Source: Salicibibacter cibarius (lineage in GTDB: Bacteria; Bacillota; Bacilli; Bacillales; Marinococcaceae). From it: 64,000 bases of DNA. The stretch's first letter is position 1; each line of letters begins with the position of its first letter. The stretch covers positions 3,224,001 to 3,288,000 of the forward strand of contig NZ_CP054705.1 in the NCBI RefSeq assembly GCF_016495725.1, read 5' to 3'. The notes beneath the pieces are model-generated. The model was given only the letters and a program-made list of their open reading frames with translations. It made no database searches and was not told where the DNA came from. Made by a program: the position numbers and the translations under genes. This document shows positions 43,740 to 53,150 of this stretch, piece after piece.

Positions 43740-44220
43740 CATAGCGACCGTATTCGGGCGGGGACTTCCAGTTCGGGTTTCATGGCGCTCCCATGGCGAC
43801 CGTATTCGGACGGAGACTTCCAGTTCGGGCTTCATGGCGCTCTCAGGACGACCGAAATCGGATGGAGTCTTCGTGTTCGGGTTTCATGGCGCTCTCAGGG
43901 CGACCGTATTCGGGCGGAGACTTCCAGTTCGGGCCTCATGGCGCTCTCATGGCGACCGAATTCGGACGGAGACTTCCAGTTCGGGGTTCATGACGCTCTC
44001 ATGGTGACCGAAATCGGACTGAAACTTCCAGTTCGGGCTTCATGGCGCTCCCATGGCGACCGAATTCGGGCGGAGACTTCCAGTTCAGGCTCCATGACGC
44101 TCTCAGGACGACCGAATTCGGACGGAGACTTCGTGTTCGGGCTCCATAACGCTCTCAGGGCGACCGAAATTGATCGTATCCCTCGGTTTCGGTCACCATG
44201 CCCTCCATGGCGACCGGGGC
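43740..44220. repeat. 52-bp tandem array (GGCGACCGAA family), about 10 units
   Basis: Unit starts at 43740, 43792, 43844, 43896, 43948, 44000, 44052, 44104 and 44156 are exactly 52 bp apart; a last one at 44206 is two bases short. Units alternate CATGGCGACCG and CAGGACGACCG or CAGGGCGACCG starts and share ATTCGGACGGAGACTTCC. It is the longest array in the window. Confidence 0.92.
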
Positions 44221-44312
44221 TACGTTTTGTATCCCATTTCCTTCGATTTTTGTGATACATTATGGGTAGATCCTTAACAAAAGAACCGCTTATTTTAGGA
44301 GGAGGAGAAACA

Positions 44313-45044
44313 ATGGAACATGTCATTATTACCGGCGCCTCAAAAGGCTTGGGGGATGCGATGAGACGGGCATTTCTCGGGCGGGGAGCGACGGTGCATG
44401 CCTTAGCCCGATCACAAATTTCCGAAGCAAAAAATCAATACAGCTACCAAGTCGATGTTAGCGATGTCGACGCGCTCATCCAAACGTTTCAATCGATTTT
44501 TTCCAGAATTGATAAACAAACATGCACGGCTCTCACGTTAGTGAACAACGCCGGACTTATCTCTCCCGTCGGACCCGCTGCCCAAAATGATCCGCATGAA
44601 ATCGCCAAAAGCATTGCCGTGAATGTGAGCGCGCCCATGATTGCGTCGAAAGCGTTTTTGGAACACAGTGAGCATTTTTCTGCAGACCGAATCGTATTAA
44701 ACATCAGTTCCGGCGCGGGCAGGAGTCCGATGGAAGGCTGGAGCGCGTATTGCACCGGAAAAGCGGGCCTTGATATGTATACAAAAACCGCCGCCCTCGA
44801 GCAAAAAGATGCGGCCAATCCCGCCCGTTTTCTTTCTGTAGCACCCGGCATTATCGACACGGATATGCAAACGACGATTCGCGGCACATCAAAGGATTCA
44901 TTTGAACACGTGGACAAATTCCGAGCTTATAAAGAACAAGGGGCGCTCGTCGATCCGAATGACACGGCAAAAGCCATGCTTCAGTTACTCGATGACCCGA
45001 AAGCCAAGAACGGAAAGCTTCTCGATATAAGAGACTATCTATGA
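44313..45044 (+). CDS. SDR-family oxidoreductase (YueD/benzil reductase-like)
   Basis: This 243-residue short-chain dehydrogenase has the cofactor motif TGASKGLGDA, VNNAGLISP, and the catalytic Ser/Tyr/Lys in NISSGAGR and AYCTGKAG. The pattern resembles Bacillus YueD, an NADPH-dependent benzil or sepiapterin-like reductase. ATG 44313 follows AGGAGGAGG. It is a single-gene unit with a terminator. Confidence 0.85.
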   Translation: MEHVIITGASKGLGDAMRRAFLGRGATVHALARSQISEAKNQYSYQVDVSDVDALIQTFQSIFSRIDKQTCTALTLVNNAGLISPVGPAAQNDPHEIAKSIAVNVSAPMIASKAFLEHSEHFSADRIVLNISSGAGRSPMEGWSAYCTGKAGLDMYTKTAALEQKDAANPARFLSVAPGIIDTDMQTTIRGTSKDSFEHVDKFRAYKEQGALVDPNDTAKAMLQLLDDPKAKNGKLLDIRDYL

Positions 45045-45052
45045 GCAAAGGA

Positions 45053-45079
45053 TTGCGCAATGAAGGCGCAATCCTTTTT
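45053..45079 (+). terminator. Terminator of the SDR gene
   Basis: GGATTGCGC pairs with GCGCAATCC around AATGAAG and is followed by TTTTT. Confidence 0.9.
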
Positions 45080-45663
45080 CAATCGGTCTCTCTTCGCATT
45101 TGCCAGCCAAGAATGGCGTTATAAAGCGCGTGAGCGGCAATCGGCGCCCACAAGGTGTGATTCAATAAAAATAATGCGCCTAGCCAAATGCCCATAACAA
45201 AAACAACGATGTGCATGAGCATCTTTCCCTTATATTGCGGCACATGCAAGGCGGTGAAAACGAGTGCATTTAAAACGAGCACCAATGCCGTGTTCCATTC
45301 ATCAATGACTAAACCCATAAGCACGCCACGAAAAAGAAATTCTTCGGCAACACCCGCCCCCAGCGCGATCGTTACAATTCCGCCACGTGCCCGGATGATT
45401 TTTTTTAATAGCCGGGTCAAGTCGTTATCCGGCAAATCAATGTTCGTTACCTTCATGATGATAGTCACAACAAGCGCCATGAGCACGCCGCTGCCAAGCC
45501 CGATCAAAACATCACGGGTAAAGAATTCCGGGTGAAAAAGCCCTGCTAAAAAAGGCAGCACCTCGCCCCAACGAAAAATGATCGTTACTAACAGCCCGGC
45601 GAGAACCATGAAACCAAATCCTTGCCAAACGGCTGTAAGCAAGCGGGCATTGGTTGTTTCCAT
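45079..45663 (-). CDS. CPBP-family intramembrane metalloprotease
   Basis: This 194-residue membrane protein has the Abi/CPBP motifs EEFLFRGVLMG and, after a helix, FTALHVPQYKG with the second His, plus HALYNAILG. These form an intramembrane glutamate protease site. ATG 45663 follows AAGGAGGGG. Target proteins are unknown. Confidence 0.85.
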   Translation of the reverse strand: METTNARLLTAVWQGFGFMVLAGLLVTIIFRWGEVLPFLAGLFHPEFFTRDVLIGLGSGVLMALVVTIIMKVTNIDLPDNDLTRLLKKIIRARGGIVTIALGAGVAEEFLFRGVLMGLVIDEWNTALVLVLNALVFTALHVPQYKGKMLMHIVVFVMGIWLGALFLLNHTLWAPIAAHALYNAILGWQMRRETD

Positions 45664-45693
45664 CAAACCCCTCCTTCGGCTTAACATTAGAAA

Positions 45694-45726
45694 AACCTAG
45701 CTTGGGAAAACCGCCCAAGCTAGGTC
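45694..45726 (-). terminator. Strong hairpin next to the IS91-like element
   Basis: CCTAGCTTGGG and CCCAAGCTAGG form a perfect 11-bp stem around AAAACCG. On the minus strand TTTTTC follows. It terminates the transposase-side transcript; it could also be the sub-terminal hairpin of the element. Confidence 0.8.
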
Positions 45727-45736
45727 CTTGTCATGA

Positions 45737-46009
45737 TCACTGCCTGTCCGATAGCCGGTACTCATAACCATGAACGCCTTTATAATACTCCGGATACATC
45801 TCCCCTTCACATTGTTGGCAGGCAAACATCGGCGGCACGCTTGGATCGCCAGGGTCCATGTGATCAAAATCACGAACGACCGTGTAAGGGATCGCTTCGT
45901 GTTCATGACACTGTAAACAAACAAAGTTGACGGTCTTGGGATGCTGATTCGTCGGTGGTTTCTTCTTCTTTTTTTGTTTCTTTTTTCGGTGTTTCGATAC
46001 GGGGGACAT
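45737..46009 (-). CDS. Small zinc-ribbon protein overlapping the transposase gene
   Basis: The 90-residue product starts MSPVSKHRKKKQKKKKK, a very basic stretch, and has two Cys pairs (CLQCHEH and CQQCEGEM) that could bind zinc. AAGGGAG lies eight bases upstream of ATG 46009. The first 107 bp overlap the end of the transposase gene in another frame. It could be an accessory gene of the element or a host gene. Confidence 0.55.
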   Translation of the reverse strand: MSPVSKHRKKKQKKKKKPPTNQHPKTVNFVCLQCHEHEAIPYTVVRDFDHMDPGDPSVPPMFACQQCEGEMYPEYYKGVHGYEYRLSDRQ

Positions 46010-47204
46010 GACCGATCTCCCTTTCCAAATAGCTTCTGGCCGTTTCACCCAAGGCGACTTTAACCACTAATCGCCCGTTCTCAAGACAGACTTCTCCCTT
46101 ATACTCAAAGTAGTTATCACATTTGGGACACCGCAGAGGATCCTTATGTCCGCTGGCTATAACCCGTTCTCTCCAGGTTTGGCGGCCCAAGGTGCGCTTG
46201 ACCTGGGTGATCCACGTCTTCTTCGTTTTTTGCCACGCCGCTAGTACCTTTTTACTCACGTTCTTCGTTCTTCTCGAGTACAGCCCATAATGACGGATCG
46301 TTTTAAACTGTTCATCTGGAATATGGCGAATGAGCCGACGGATGAACTCCTCGGCACTCACGCTCACATGTTTCTCTTTCCCATCTACTTTGTCATGGTA
46401 CTTAAACGTCACCATTTGTCCGTCATAGGCCTCGATCCGATTGATCCCAATCGCCGGTCGACGCATATAACGGCCAATATATCGGAGTTGGTCTTGCACC
46501 TTTCCCCGTTGTTTAGGGGCATAGATATAGAAGCCTTCTCCGTTTTTGGAGAACGCTTGTTGGAGGCGCGCTTGCACGCGTTTCTTGTCTTTTCCGGATA
46601 AATGCTTGCGAATCAGCTTCAAAACAACGGCTTGCCATTGTTTGCGAAGCATCTGGAAGGGGAGAAAATCATACGTTTTCCATGCCCCTTTCTTTGTCAT
46701 CCCGCCCATTGTCACCAGCATGTGAATGTGGGGGTTGAAATTGACTTGGGAGCCAAAGGTATGTAACCCCACAATGATCCCCGGGGTCACTTTTTTCTTC
46801 TTCTCGAAATATTCTTTGAGCAACCGTGCGCCTTCATCCATCAACGTTTTCAATAATTCCCGGTGGAGCAGAAACACTTCTCTTAATCCCTCATCGATCG
46901 TCAGAATCACATGCCGATGGTTGACCTGGAACACGTCTTCCATGAGCAGACGACTCCATTCCTCGCTTTCTCCAATCGAACAGGTCGTACAAAATCGCCC
47001 TTTACAGCGATAGGGGACTTTTCGAGTCTCGTGGCAGCCTTCGCATACAAAGAGCTTGAATCCGTTCTCGGGATTCCCACAATCCCGGAATTTTTCCACT
47101 TCTTTATGGACAACAGGGCGGATGCGATCCCCGTGTTTTTCGACAAATTGTTCCCAATGATGATGGTGGTCAAAGAATATACGTCGAAGAATATTAGGTT
47201 CCAT
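45903..47204 (-). CDS. IS91-family (HUH, Y2-type) transposase
   Basis: This 433-residue protein has an N-terminal zinc-binding domain (CEGCHETRKVPYRCKGRFCTTC), the HUH motif in FNPHIHMLVT and a Tyr-rich LRYIGRYMRRPAIG region. A second Cys pair (CPKCDNY) lies near the C-terminus. IS91 elements move by rolling-circle replication and leave no target duplication. The element ends were not identified. Confidence 0.88.
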   Translation of the reverse strand: MEPNILRRIFFDHHHHWEQFVEKHGDRIRPVVHKEVEKFRDCGNPENGFKLFVCEGCHETRKVPYRCKGRFCTTCSIGESEEWSRLLMEDVFQVNHRHVILTIDEGLREVFLLHRELLKTLMDEGARLLKEYFEKKKKVTPGIIVGLHTFGSQVNFNPHIHMLVTMGGMTKKGAWKTYDFLPFQMLRKQWQAVVLKLIRKHLSGKDKKRVQARLQQAFSKNGEGFYIYAPKQRGKVQDQLRYIGRYMRRPAIGINRIEAYDGQMVTFKYHDKVDGKEKHVSVSAEEFIRRLIRHIPDEQFKTIRHYGLYSRRTKNVSKKVLAAWQKTKKTWITQVKRTLGRQTWRERVIASGHKDPLRCPKCDNYFEYKGEVCLENGRLVVKVALGETARSYLEREIGHVPRIETPKKETKKEEETTDESASQDRQLCLFTVS

Positions 47205-47269
47205 ATCTACACCCTAACACATTCCCCGGCATAGAGGGAGCCAAAATTTATACTTTCTTATCTTTAAAC

Positions 47270-47305
47270 AAAAAAGAGCGACTGCTTCTTTTTATGAAGC
47301 AGCCG
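47270..47305 (-). terminator. Terminator of the resA-like gene
   Basis: On the minus strand GGCTGCTTC pairs with GAAGCAGTC, followed by TTTTTTG. The last codons of the gene form part of the stem. Confidence 0.75.
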
Positions 47306-47849
47306 GATCAATTTGAGCCATAAAATCTTCGACGTGTTGTTCGCTCATTCCGCCGGTTCGAATATGCTGAACTTCGCCGTCTTCGTCAATCAAATAGGTG
47401 GCGGGAAGTTCCCCGACGCCGTATTGGTCGAGCACATTGCGGTTTTCATCCATCAGGATCGGAAAATTCAATTGATGGCGCTGGGCAAAACGATCAATCG
47501 TTAATTCGGACTCACCAACATTGACAGCCAAGATTTCCACATCTTCATCTGCGTATGCTTGGTACTGATCTTCCATGTAAGGCATTTCCTCTTCACATGG
47601 CGGGCAGTACGTTCCCCAGAAATTCAGAAACACGCCCTCACCTTCATAATCGGCAAGTTCCACCCTCTCGCCATCCATGTCCATTAACGCAAAGTTTGGC
47701 GCCTGTTCCCCTTCGGAAACCATACTCGGTTCTGCTTGAATAAAATTCGTGTAAAACACATAAAAAACCCCGGCGGTAAGTGTGAGCAATATCGCCGTAC
47801 GCATCAATAGTCGGCGGCGTTTTCTTTTATACCTTTCCTGTTTATCCAT
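47292..47849 (-). CDS. resA: ResA-like membrane-anchored thiol-disulfide oxidoreductase
   Basis: This 185-residue protein has a basic N-terminus, one membrane anchor (about 15-35) and an extracytoplasmic thioredoxin domain with the active site WGTYCPPCEEEMPYM. A Glu and cis-Pro region (GVGELPATYLID) follow. ResA reduces apocytochrome c cysteines during cytochrome c maturation. No ResB/ResC genes are adjacent, so related TlpA-type roles remain possible. Confidence 0.85.
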   Translation of the reverse strand: MDKQERYKRKRRRLLMRTAILLTLTAGVFYVFYTNFIQAEPSMVSEGEQAPNFALMDMDGERVELADYEGEGVFLNFWGTYCPPCEEEMPYMEDQYQAYADEDVEILAVNVGESELTIDRFAQRHQLNFPILMDENRNVLDQYGVGELPATYLIDEDGEVQHIRTGGMSEQHVEDFMAQIDPAAS

Positions 47850-47953
47850 GTTCCCACCTCAACGCAAATTTTACTTATTATAAAGGATCTCACAAGCTCA
47901 GGGCGTAACGCAAGTGTGACACACCACTGTTGGATAATTGTCAAAAGCCGCGT

Positions 47954-49996
47954 CTACAAACTATTAAGCAATCCTTCCCCATTCGTTGTCGGGCGCTGAC
48001 AAGCGAAATTTTCACAAAGATAATACGTGTTTTTTCCATCTATCGCCGTGAAATCCTTAGCAAATGCCGGCGCATCCTTCTCGCCTTCCCTGATCACGAG
48101 TGGCTGGATATGAGGGGTGAAGGACGTTCTTAAATGCCGGATCACGGGATCATCTTCCAAACCATCGCCATTGGTAACAATAACGAGTGTTTTCCCGCGC
48201 CATTCATGCATAAGCAACGCCTGCAATAAATGAAGATGCCCGATCGGATAACGCTCTAAGCGCCAACTTGTTGTTTGCAAAAGTTCATGCACGTCATTGA
48301 AAAAAGACTGGTCAGCCGTGATTTCCGCCAAACGCAACAATTGCACGGCAGCCACCGAATTGCCGGCAGGCGCGGCTCCGTCCGACCATGATGACGGGCG
48401 TGTAAGGAGGGTTTCTGCATCTGTGCCCGTGAAATAAAAACCGCCGCTCTCGGCCTGAAAAAGCCGCTTCATCTCCTGTGCCAGATAACTGGCCTGTTGC
48501 AAATATTCCCCTTCATAAGTCGCATCATACAGTTCCAAACTTCCCCACAATAGGTTGGCGTAGTCATCGATGAAGCCTTTTTCCTTTACTTCTCCGTCAC
48601 GATAGCGAACCATAAGGCGACCTTCCTTGAATAGCTCCGATGTCAAAAACCGATAGGCTTCTTTTGCAAGGTCAATGTAAACAGACTCGTTAAATGTCGC
48701 TCCCGCTTTTGCGTATGCGGCGATCATGAAAGCATTCCAGCTTGTTAAAATTTTATCGTCCTTATGCGGATGCACTCGACGTTCACGGACGTGAAACAGC
48801 TTGGCGCGGCTTGCATGCAATCGGTGGTCCAACGTTTCAAGCGACACGCCGTGTTTCGATGCTATTTTTTGCAAATCGGCATCGATTTGATTAGGAATGT
48901 TTTTTCCTTCAAAATTTCCCATGTCGCTAATGCCATACACATCACAAAATAACGCGCCGTCCTCGTCACCAAGAACGCCCATGATTTCCGCTTTCGTCCA
49001 AACGTAAAATTTTCCTTCTTCCCCTTCCGAATCGGCATCTTCCGCTGAGTAAAAGCCACCATTCTCAGCGCGCATCCCGCGCGAAACATAATCCAGGATT
49101 TCTTTTGCCGTCTGTTTGTATGACGCAGCGCCGGTTACCTGATACCCTTCCGTGTAGGCGATCGCCAACAACCCGTTGTCGTAGAGCATTTTCTCAAAGT
49201 GTGGAACGAGCCAACGATGATCAACGGAATAGCGAGCGAAGCCGCCGCCGATATGATCGTAGATGCCACCGTCGCGCATTTGCTTTAGCGTCCTTTCCGC
49301 CATTTCCAGCGAATTGGAATCATTCGCCCAAGTTGCATAGCGAAGAAGGTAGAGAATATGTTGCGGCATCGGGAATTTAGGCTCCCCTTCCAGCCCGCCA
49401 TACGTTTGGTCGAATTGCTCTTTCAATTGGTTGTATGCATTTTCGAGGGTATGCACGCCGATGTCTTCCGGATCTGCTTGCATCCCCTCGGCCAGCGCTA
49501 GCTTCACCCGATCGCCAATATCCGTAATCCGGTCCCGGTTCTTTTGATACTGTTCGGCGAGCTGCGGCAACGCATCGAGCATCCCCGGCATTTGTTGCAT
49601 GCTTTGTTTCGGCATGTACGTCGCCACGTAGAACGGGGCTTGGTCAGGCGTTAAAAACGCGGTGAGTGGCCAACCTCCGTGGCCGTTCATCGCCTGGCAA
49701 GCATCCATATAAATGGAATCAACGTCCGGCCGTTCTTCCCGGTCGACTTTGATGGAAACATAATCGCGATTAAGCAACGCCGCTACTTCCTCGTCTTCAA
49801 ACGATTCGTGGGCCATAACATGGCACCAATGGCAGGTACTGTAGCCGATGGACAAAAAAACCGGTTTATTTTCCGCTTTTGCTTTCGCAAATGCTTCTTC
49901 CCCCCATTCATGCCAATCAACAGGGTTATAAGCATGTTGAAGCAAATAGGGAGATTTCGCATGGATCAGCGTGTTCGGGTTTTCTTGAGCAAACAT
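47954..49996 (-). CDS. YyaL-like thioredoxin-domain protein (DUF255)
   Basis: This 680-residue protein starts [21 protein letters not shown] and has the CHWCHVM site of DUF255 thioredoxin-like domains, followed by an (alpha/alpha)6-barrel related to glycoside hydrolases ([27 protein letters not shown]). This is the spermatogenesis-associated protein 20 family; function in bacteria is unknown. ATG 49996 has AAGGTG eight bases upstream; the longer frame has no good site. Confidence 0.9.
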   Translation of the reverse strand: MFAQENPNTLIHAKSPYLLQHAYNPVDWHEWGEEAFAKAKAENKPVFLSIGYSTCHWCHVMAHESFEDEEVAALLNRDYVSIKVDREERPDVDSIYMDACQAMNGHGGWPLTAFLTPDQAPFYVATYMPKQSMQQMPGMLDALPQLAEQYQKNRDRITDIGDRVKLALAEGMQADPEDIGVHTLENAYNQLKEQFDQTYGGLEGEPKFPMPQHILYLLRYATWANDSNSLEMAERTLKQMRDGGIYDHIGGGFARYSVDHRWLVPHFEKMLYDNGLLAIAYTEGYQVTGAASYKQTAKEILDYVSRGMRAENGGFYSAEDADSEGEEGKFYVWTKAEIMGVLGDEDGALFCDVYGISDMGNFEGKNIPNQIDADLQKIASKHGVSLETLDHRLHASRAKLFHVRERRVHPHKDDKILTSWNAFMIAAYAKAGATFNESVYIDLAKEAYRFLTSELFKEGRLMVRYRDGEVKEKGFIDDYANLLWGSLELYDATYEGEYLQQASYLAQEMKRLFQAESGGFYFTGTDAETLLTRPSSWSDGAAPAGNSVAAVQLLRLAEITADQSFFNDVHELLQTTSWRLERYPIGHLHLLQALLMHEWRGKTLVIVTNGDGLEDDPVIRHLRTSFTPHIQPLVIREGEKDAPAFAKDFTAIDGKNTYYLCENFACQRPTTNGEGLLNSL

Positions 49997-50271
49997 CGTA
50001 TCACACCTTTCTCCTTTATCATCCGTTGTACCCTTATTGCCTACGTATAAAAACAAAATACGCCATGGGATATGCGGACATCTTCAACTACTATTGAATT
50101 TACGAAGGAATATCTTGCCGGCCGTATTAGAAAATAAGCCCCCGCATTCAAGTAGGAGCGAATTCTCATTTTAACAGCATTCACGTAAACCTTTTAATAA
50201 TTTTCAACACGAACGTACAATCGCTTTTTGCCGTGCTACAATCGTCTAATGAGGAAGGGGGAGGTGGTTGG

Positions 50272-50346
50272 ATGACGGCATTCGAAGCAATAAGTTTAGT
50301 CGCACAGGCGACTATAACACTCATTGTATCCATTGTCGTCTTCTAA
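50272..50346 (+). CDS. Short holin-like type I toxin peptide
   Basis: The 24-residue peptide MTAFEAISLVAQATITLIVS and following VVF matches the start of the Hol_Tox family (MTxFEALSL) but is shorter than usual and lacks the charged tail, so it may be truncated. GGGGGAGGTGG precedes the ATG. An antisense RNA promoter faces it from downstream. Confidence 0.65.
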   Translation: MTAFEAISLVAQATITLIVSIVVF

Positions 50347-50486
50347 ACAAAAAGAAGAAGTAACCGCCCCCGACCATGGTAGCGATTACTTCTTAGGATT
50401 GAACATCTTAGTGGTCAACCGCTCTTTATGGAGCCGGATTGTAGTTGCCGGTACCGGACAATTATTTCTGTTCGATACCTATTTCT
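50343..50486 (-). ncRNA. Predicted antisense RNA to the short toxin
   Basis: Transcription from the promoter at 50493-50521 would give about 145 nt ending at the hairpin AAGAAGTAATCGC / GCGGTTACTTCTT followed by CTTTTTG. It pairs with the 3-prime untranslated part of the toxin mRNA. Ends are inferred from the promoter and hairpin. Confidence 0.6.
50357..50397. terminator. Shared hairpin terminator of toxin mRNA and antisense RNA
   Basis: AAGAAGTAACCGC pairs with GCGATTACTTCTT. It serves the antisense RNA on the minus strand (U-rich tail) and probably the toxin mRNA on the plus strand. Confidence 0.7.
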
Positions 50487-50492
50487 AAGCAT

Positions 50493-50521
50493 AGTATATA
50501 ATGAAATCATTATACTATCAA
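50493..50521 (-). promoter_or_regulatory. Promoter of the antisense RNA
   Basis: On the minus strand TTGATA (50521-50516), a 17-bp spacer and TATACT (50498-50493). Confidence 0.8.
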
Positions 50522-50564
50522 TTTATCATTGCTGGTCAGTCGGGATTTCGAGTACCTCTGCCTT

Positions 50565-51065
50565 TCAGTCAGCGGTGCTGTAAAAAACATGCGCTACCCT
50601 ACTCTCCGCTCCCAACTCAAGACTCGCATAGGAATAAAACGGATTGGCTCGTTTATCCGTTGGGGAGCCGGGGTTGATGAGCAACTGTTTCTTGAAATAC
50701 CTTAGCGACGGAATGTGGGAATGGCCAAAAATGATGATGTTAACATCCTGTTCCGAAAATGCCTCAACCGCCCGTCTTTCAGTCGAATTTCCGTGTCCAT
50801 GCCCGTGCACGATGCCAATGCTGTATCCGTTCAGTTCGAGGACCTGCTTAGCCGGAAAACGTACACGGACCCCATCGTCATCGATATTGCCATGTACTCC
50901 TTCCACCGGGGCATAAGCGGCAAGCGCATCGTACACGCCCAAGGTCGACCAGTCTCCTGCATGAATAATAAAATCAACATCCTCCAGTTCCTGTCTAAGC
51001 CTGAACGGTAACTTTGGGACCTTTCCTTTCATATGCGTATCCGAAACGACGATGACTTTCAACAT
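50565..51065 (-). CDS. YfcE/MJ0936-family metallophosphoesterase
   Basis: This 166-residue protein has the five motifs of calcineurin-like phosphoesterases: VSDTHMKG, HAGDW, VHGNID, VHGHGHG and FGHSHIPS, which bind two metals. Relatives cleave phosphodiesters in vitro; the natural substrate is not known. ATG 51065 is chosen over an earlier GTG that sits on the ribosome site. Confidence 0.87.
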   Translation of the reverse strand: MLKVIVVSDTHMKGKVPKLPFRLRQELEDVDFIIHAGDWSTLGVYDALAAYAPVEGVHGNIDDDGVRVRFPAKQVLELNGYSIGIVHGHGHGNSTERRAVEAFSEQDVNIIIFGHSHIPSLRYFKKQLLINPGSPTDKRANPFYSYASLELGAESRVAHVFYSTAD

Positions 51066-51123
51066 AAACACCTCGCTTCAAGTTGTTATGCGGGAACGAT
51101 GTTCCTAACTCCAGAGCTTCCCC

Positions 51124-52065
51124 TCATTCATTCAACGCCGTCTCCAACGTGTCGATGTTCATCTCCATCATACTAAAATAATCTTCGCCATTTGCCATGT
51201 CTTCTTCAGAGACGGATTCCATGTTACGAAGAATCAGGCTTTCCGCGCCGATTTCCTCTTGAATCACTTCGGTCACTGTGCTGCTTACGTTATTTTCGAA
51301 AACTACGTAACCGATGTCGTCCTCTTCCGCGATCTCGACGATTTCGGCAAGCTCTGCCTGGGAAGGCTCTTCGTTTGAAGAAAGCCCGAGAACACTCAAT
51401 TGCTCCAATTCATAGCGATCTTCCCAGTAACCATAAGCGGCATGGGAGACAATGATCTGATCGCGCTCAGCCTCTGCAAACGTCGATTCCAACGTTTGAT
51501 CGAGTGCTTCCAAATCATCTCGAAGCGCTTCATAGTTTTCCGTAAAATAGGCTTCCTGCTCAGGTCGCAACGCGATAAGTGTATCCTTAATATTTTCCGC
51601 AACATCTATACTACGGATCGGATCAATAAAAATATGCGGGTCGCCGTCTCCGTGCTCAGCGTCGTGTTCATGATCGTGGTCATGGCCGTGGTCGTGGTCG
51701 TTGTCAATAAGTTCAACACCCTCCCCCGCCGGGATCATATCCACATCCTCATCAGCAAGCATCTCTTCTGCTGTTTCGACAAAACCTTCCATGCCCACGC
51801 CGGAATGGATAAAGGCATCGCTTTCCGCGAGTTCAATCAACTCATTGGCTGTCGGTTCAAAAGAATGGGCGTCTGCATTCGGAGGATAGATGCTTTCTGC
51901 TTCCACTTCATCGCCGCCAATTTTAGACGCAAAGTCTTCCAAAGCAAAAACAGTTGTATGAATTTCTAACGGGTCCCCATCCCTTTCGTTATCCGAGCTT
52001 TCTCCTTCTTGACAACCGGCAAGCGCAATGCCGGAACTCATCATCAAAACAAATAATTTTCGCAT
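51124..52065 (-). CDS. Zinc ABC transporter substrate-binding lipoprotein (ZnuA-like)
   Basis: This 313-residue lipoprotein has a signal peptide with lipobox IALAGC, SIYPPNADAHSFEPT with a metal-ligand His, a His/Asp-rich loop DHDHGHDHDHEHDAEHGD at about 125-145, DPHIFIDP, and IIVSHAAYGYW. It captures zinc outside the membrane. A Zur-type box lies 15 bp upstream. No permease or ATPase gene is adjacent. ATG 52065 is preferred because AGGA lies eight bases upstream. Confidence 0.9.
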   Translation of the reverse strand: MRKLFVLMMSSGIALAGCQEGESSDNERDGDPLEIHTTVFALEDFASKIGGDEVEAESIYPPNADAHSFEPTANELIELAESDAFIHSGVGMEGFVETAEEMLADEDVDMIPAGEGVELIDNDHDHGHDHDHEHDAEHGDGDPHIFIDPIRSIDVAENIKDTLIALRPEQEAYFTENYEALRDDLEALDQTLESTFAEAERDQIIVSHAAYGYWEDRYELEQLSVLGLSSNEEPSQAELAEIVEIAEEDDIGYVVFENNVSSTVTEVIQEEIGAESLILRNMESVSEEDMANGEDYFSMMEMNIDTLETALNE

Positions 52066-52079
52066 CCTTAACATCCTAA

Positions 52080-52101
52080 TAAATGTAATTGTTACGATTT
52101 A
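52080..52101. promoter_or_regulatory. Zur-type zinc box (znuA / AEC transporter)
   Basis: TAAATGTAATTGTTACGATTTA is close to the Bacillus Zur consensus (TAAATCGTAAT, one base, ATTACGATTTA) and is one base shorter. It lies just before the znuA-like start and in the divergent region to the AEC gene. Confidence 0.75.
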
Positions 52102-52199
52102 AGGTTAGAGGATCGTATCTTGTATGTCAATGCCTCTCTACATTTTTCCGGTCATCTAGTATACTTGGAATAAGCAAAGAACCGGAAAGGGCTCAATTT

Positions 52200-53135
52200 A
52201 TGGATGTAGCAACCGTCACGCTCGCGATTGTAACAATGGCGCTTATCATTGTGCTTGGGGCAGCCGTCGCTTTTCGCTTTCCAATCACGGACAATACGAA
52301 GCAGCTTTTCATGGGCATTATCATTAATATCGCTGTACCGGCCATTATTTTAAACGGCATCTTTAACACGGACATATCCGAACAAATCATGCAGCAAGCG
52401 GTTATGATCTTTATTTTTTCGATTATTTTACATGCAGGTGCCGTTTTTTTTGCTTTTTGGATCGGCCGCATGTTTCGCTTTCCATCGTCCTGGGCAAAAA
52501 AACTCGCGATTCTTTCCGCGTTCGGCAACACCGGATTTATCGGCATCCCGCTTAGTTTCACCATTTTCGGTCCGACCGGCGGATTGCTCGCATCCGTATT
52601 TAATGCGGGGCTTGATTTACTTATTTTTTCGCTCGGGATTTTCATGCTGCAATCCTATGGACGCTTTGACTTCCGGCAATTAAAAGCGTTGCTTAACACT
52701 CCATTAATCGCCTTGGTCGTCGGTGGACTATTTGCAATTAGCGGCCTGGATGCCCCTATCATCCTCCAAGACTTGACCGAGATGTTGTCCAGCCTTTCGG
52801 CGCCACTCTCGATGCTATACATCGGCTTTTTGTTGCCTCCTTTTTTTAAAAAAGGACAAAAATTTGTATTTCCGGAGCTTTGGTTTCCATTATCCATGCG
52901 TCTGCTCATCATTCCGATCATTAGCATTACCATCATCGCTTTTTTGCCGGTGGATGATTTCTTGAAACAATTGTTCATTATCCTTGTGCCCTTGCCGACG
53001 TTCACCTTGGCAACCGTTCTTTTTTCACGGTACACGGATCATGAAAATGAATCGGTGATGACAATCATCTATTCAACGATCCTTTGCCTGATCACCATTC
53101 CGATTATTGCCGTCTATGCCAATTTTCTATCTTAA
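52200..53135 (+). CDS. AEC-family (auxin efflux carrier-type) transporter
   Basis: This 311-residue membrane protein has about ten helices in two halves with NIAVPAIILNGIF and SAFGNTGFIGIPL, typical of AEC permeases that move organic acids such as malate or malonate. ATG 52200 has GGAAAGGG upstream; the longer frame is not supported. Two enzyme genes follow closely on the same strand. Confidence 0.85.
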   Translation: MDVATVTLAIVTMALIIVLGAAVAFRFPITDNTKQLFMGIIINIAVPAIILNGIFNTDISEQIMQQAVMIFIFSIILHAGAVFFAFWIGRMFRFPSSWAKKLAILSAFGNTGFIGIPLSFTIFGPTGGLLASVFNAGLDLLIFSLGIFMLQSYGRFDFRQLKALLNTPLIALVVGGLFAISGLDAPIILQDLTEMLSSLSAPLSMLYIGFLLPPFFKKGQKFVFPELWFPLSMRLLIIPIISITIIAFLPVDDFLKQLFIILVPLPTFTLATVLFSRYTDHENESVMTIIYSTILCLITIPIIAVYANFLS

Positions 53136-53150
53136 CGAGGAGGAGTATTT

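Noticed and set aside
1508-44220. CRISPR array interpretation of the periodic repeats
   Set aside because: There is no constant repeat separated by unique spacers: the whole unit is related, and no cas gene is present.
43723-44255. Several repetitive open frames across the array
   Set aside because: Same cause as above; the frames follow the repeat, not a gene, and overlap each other in all phases.
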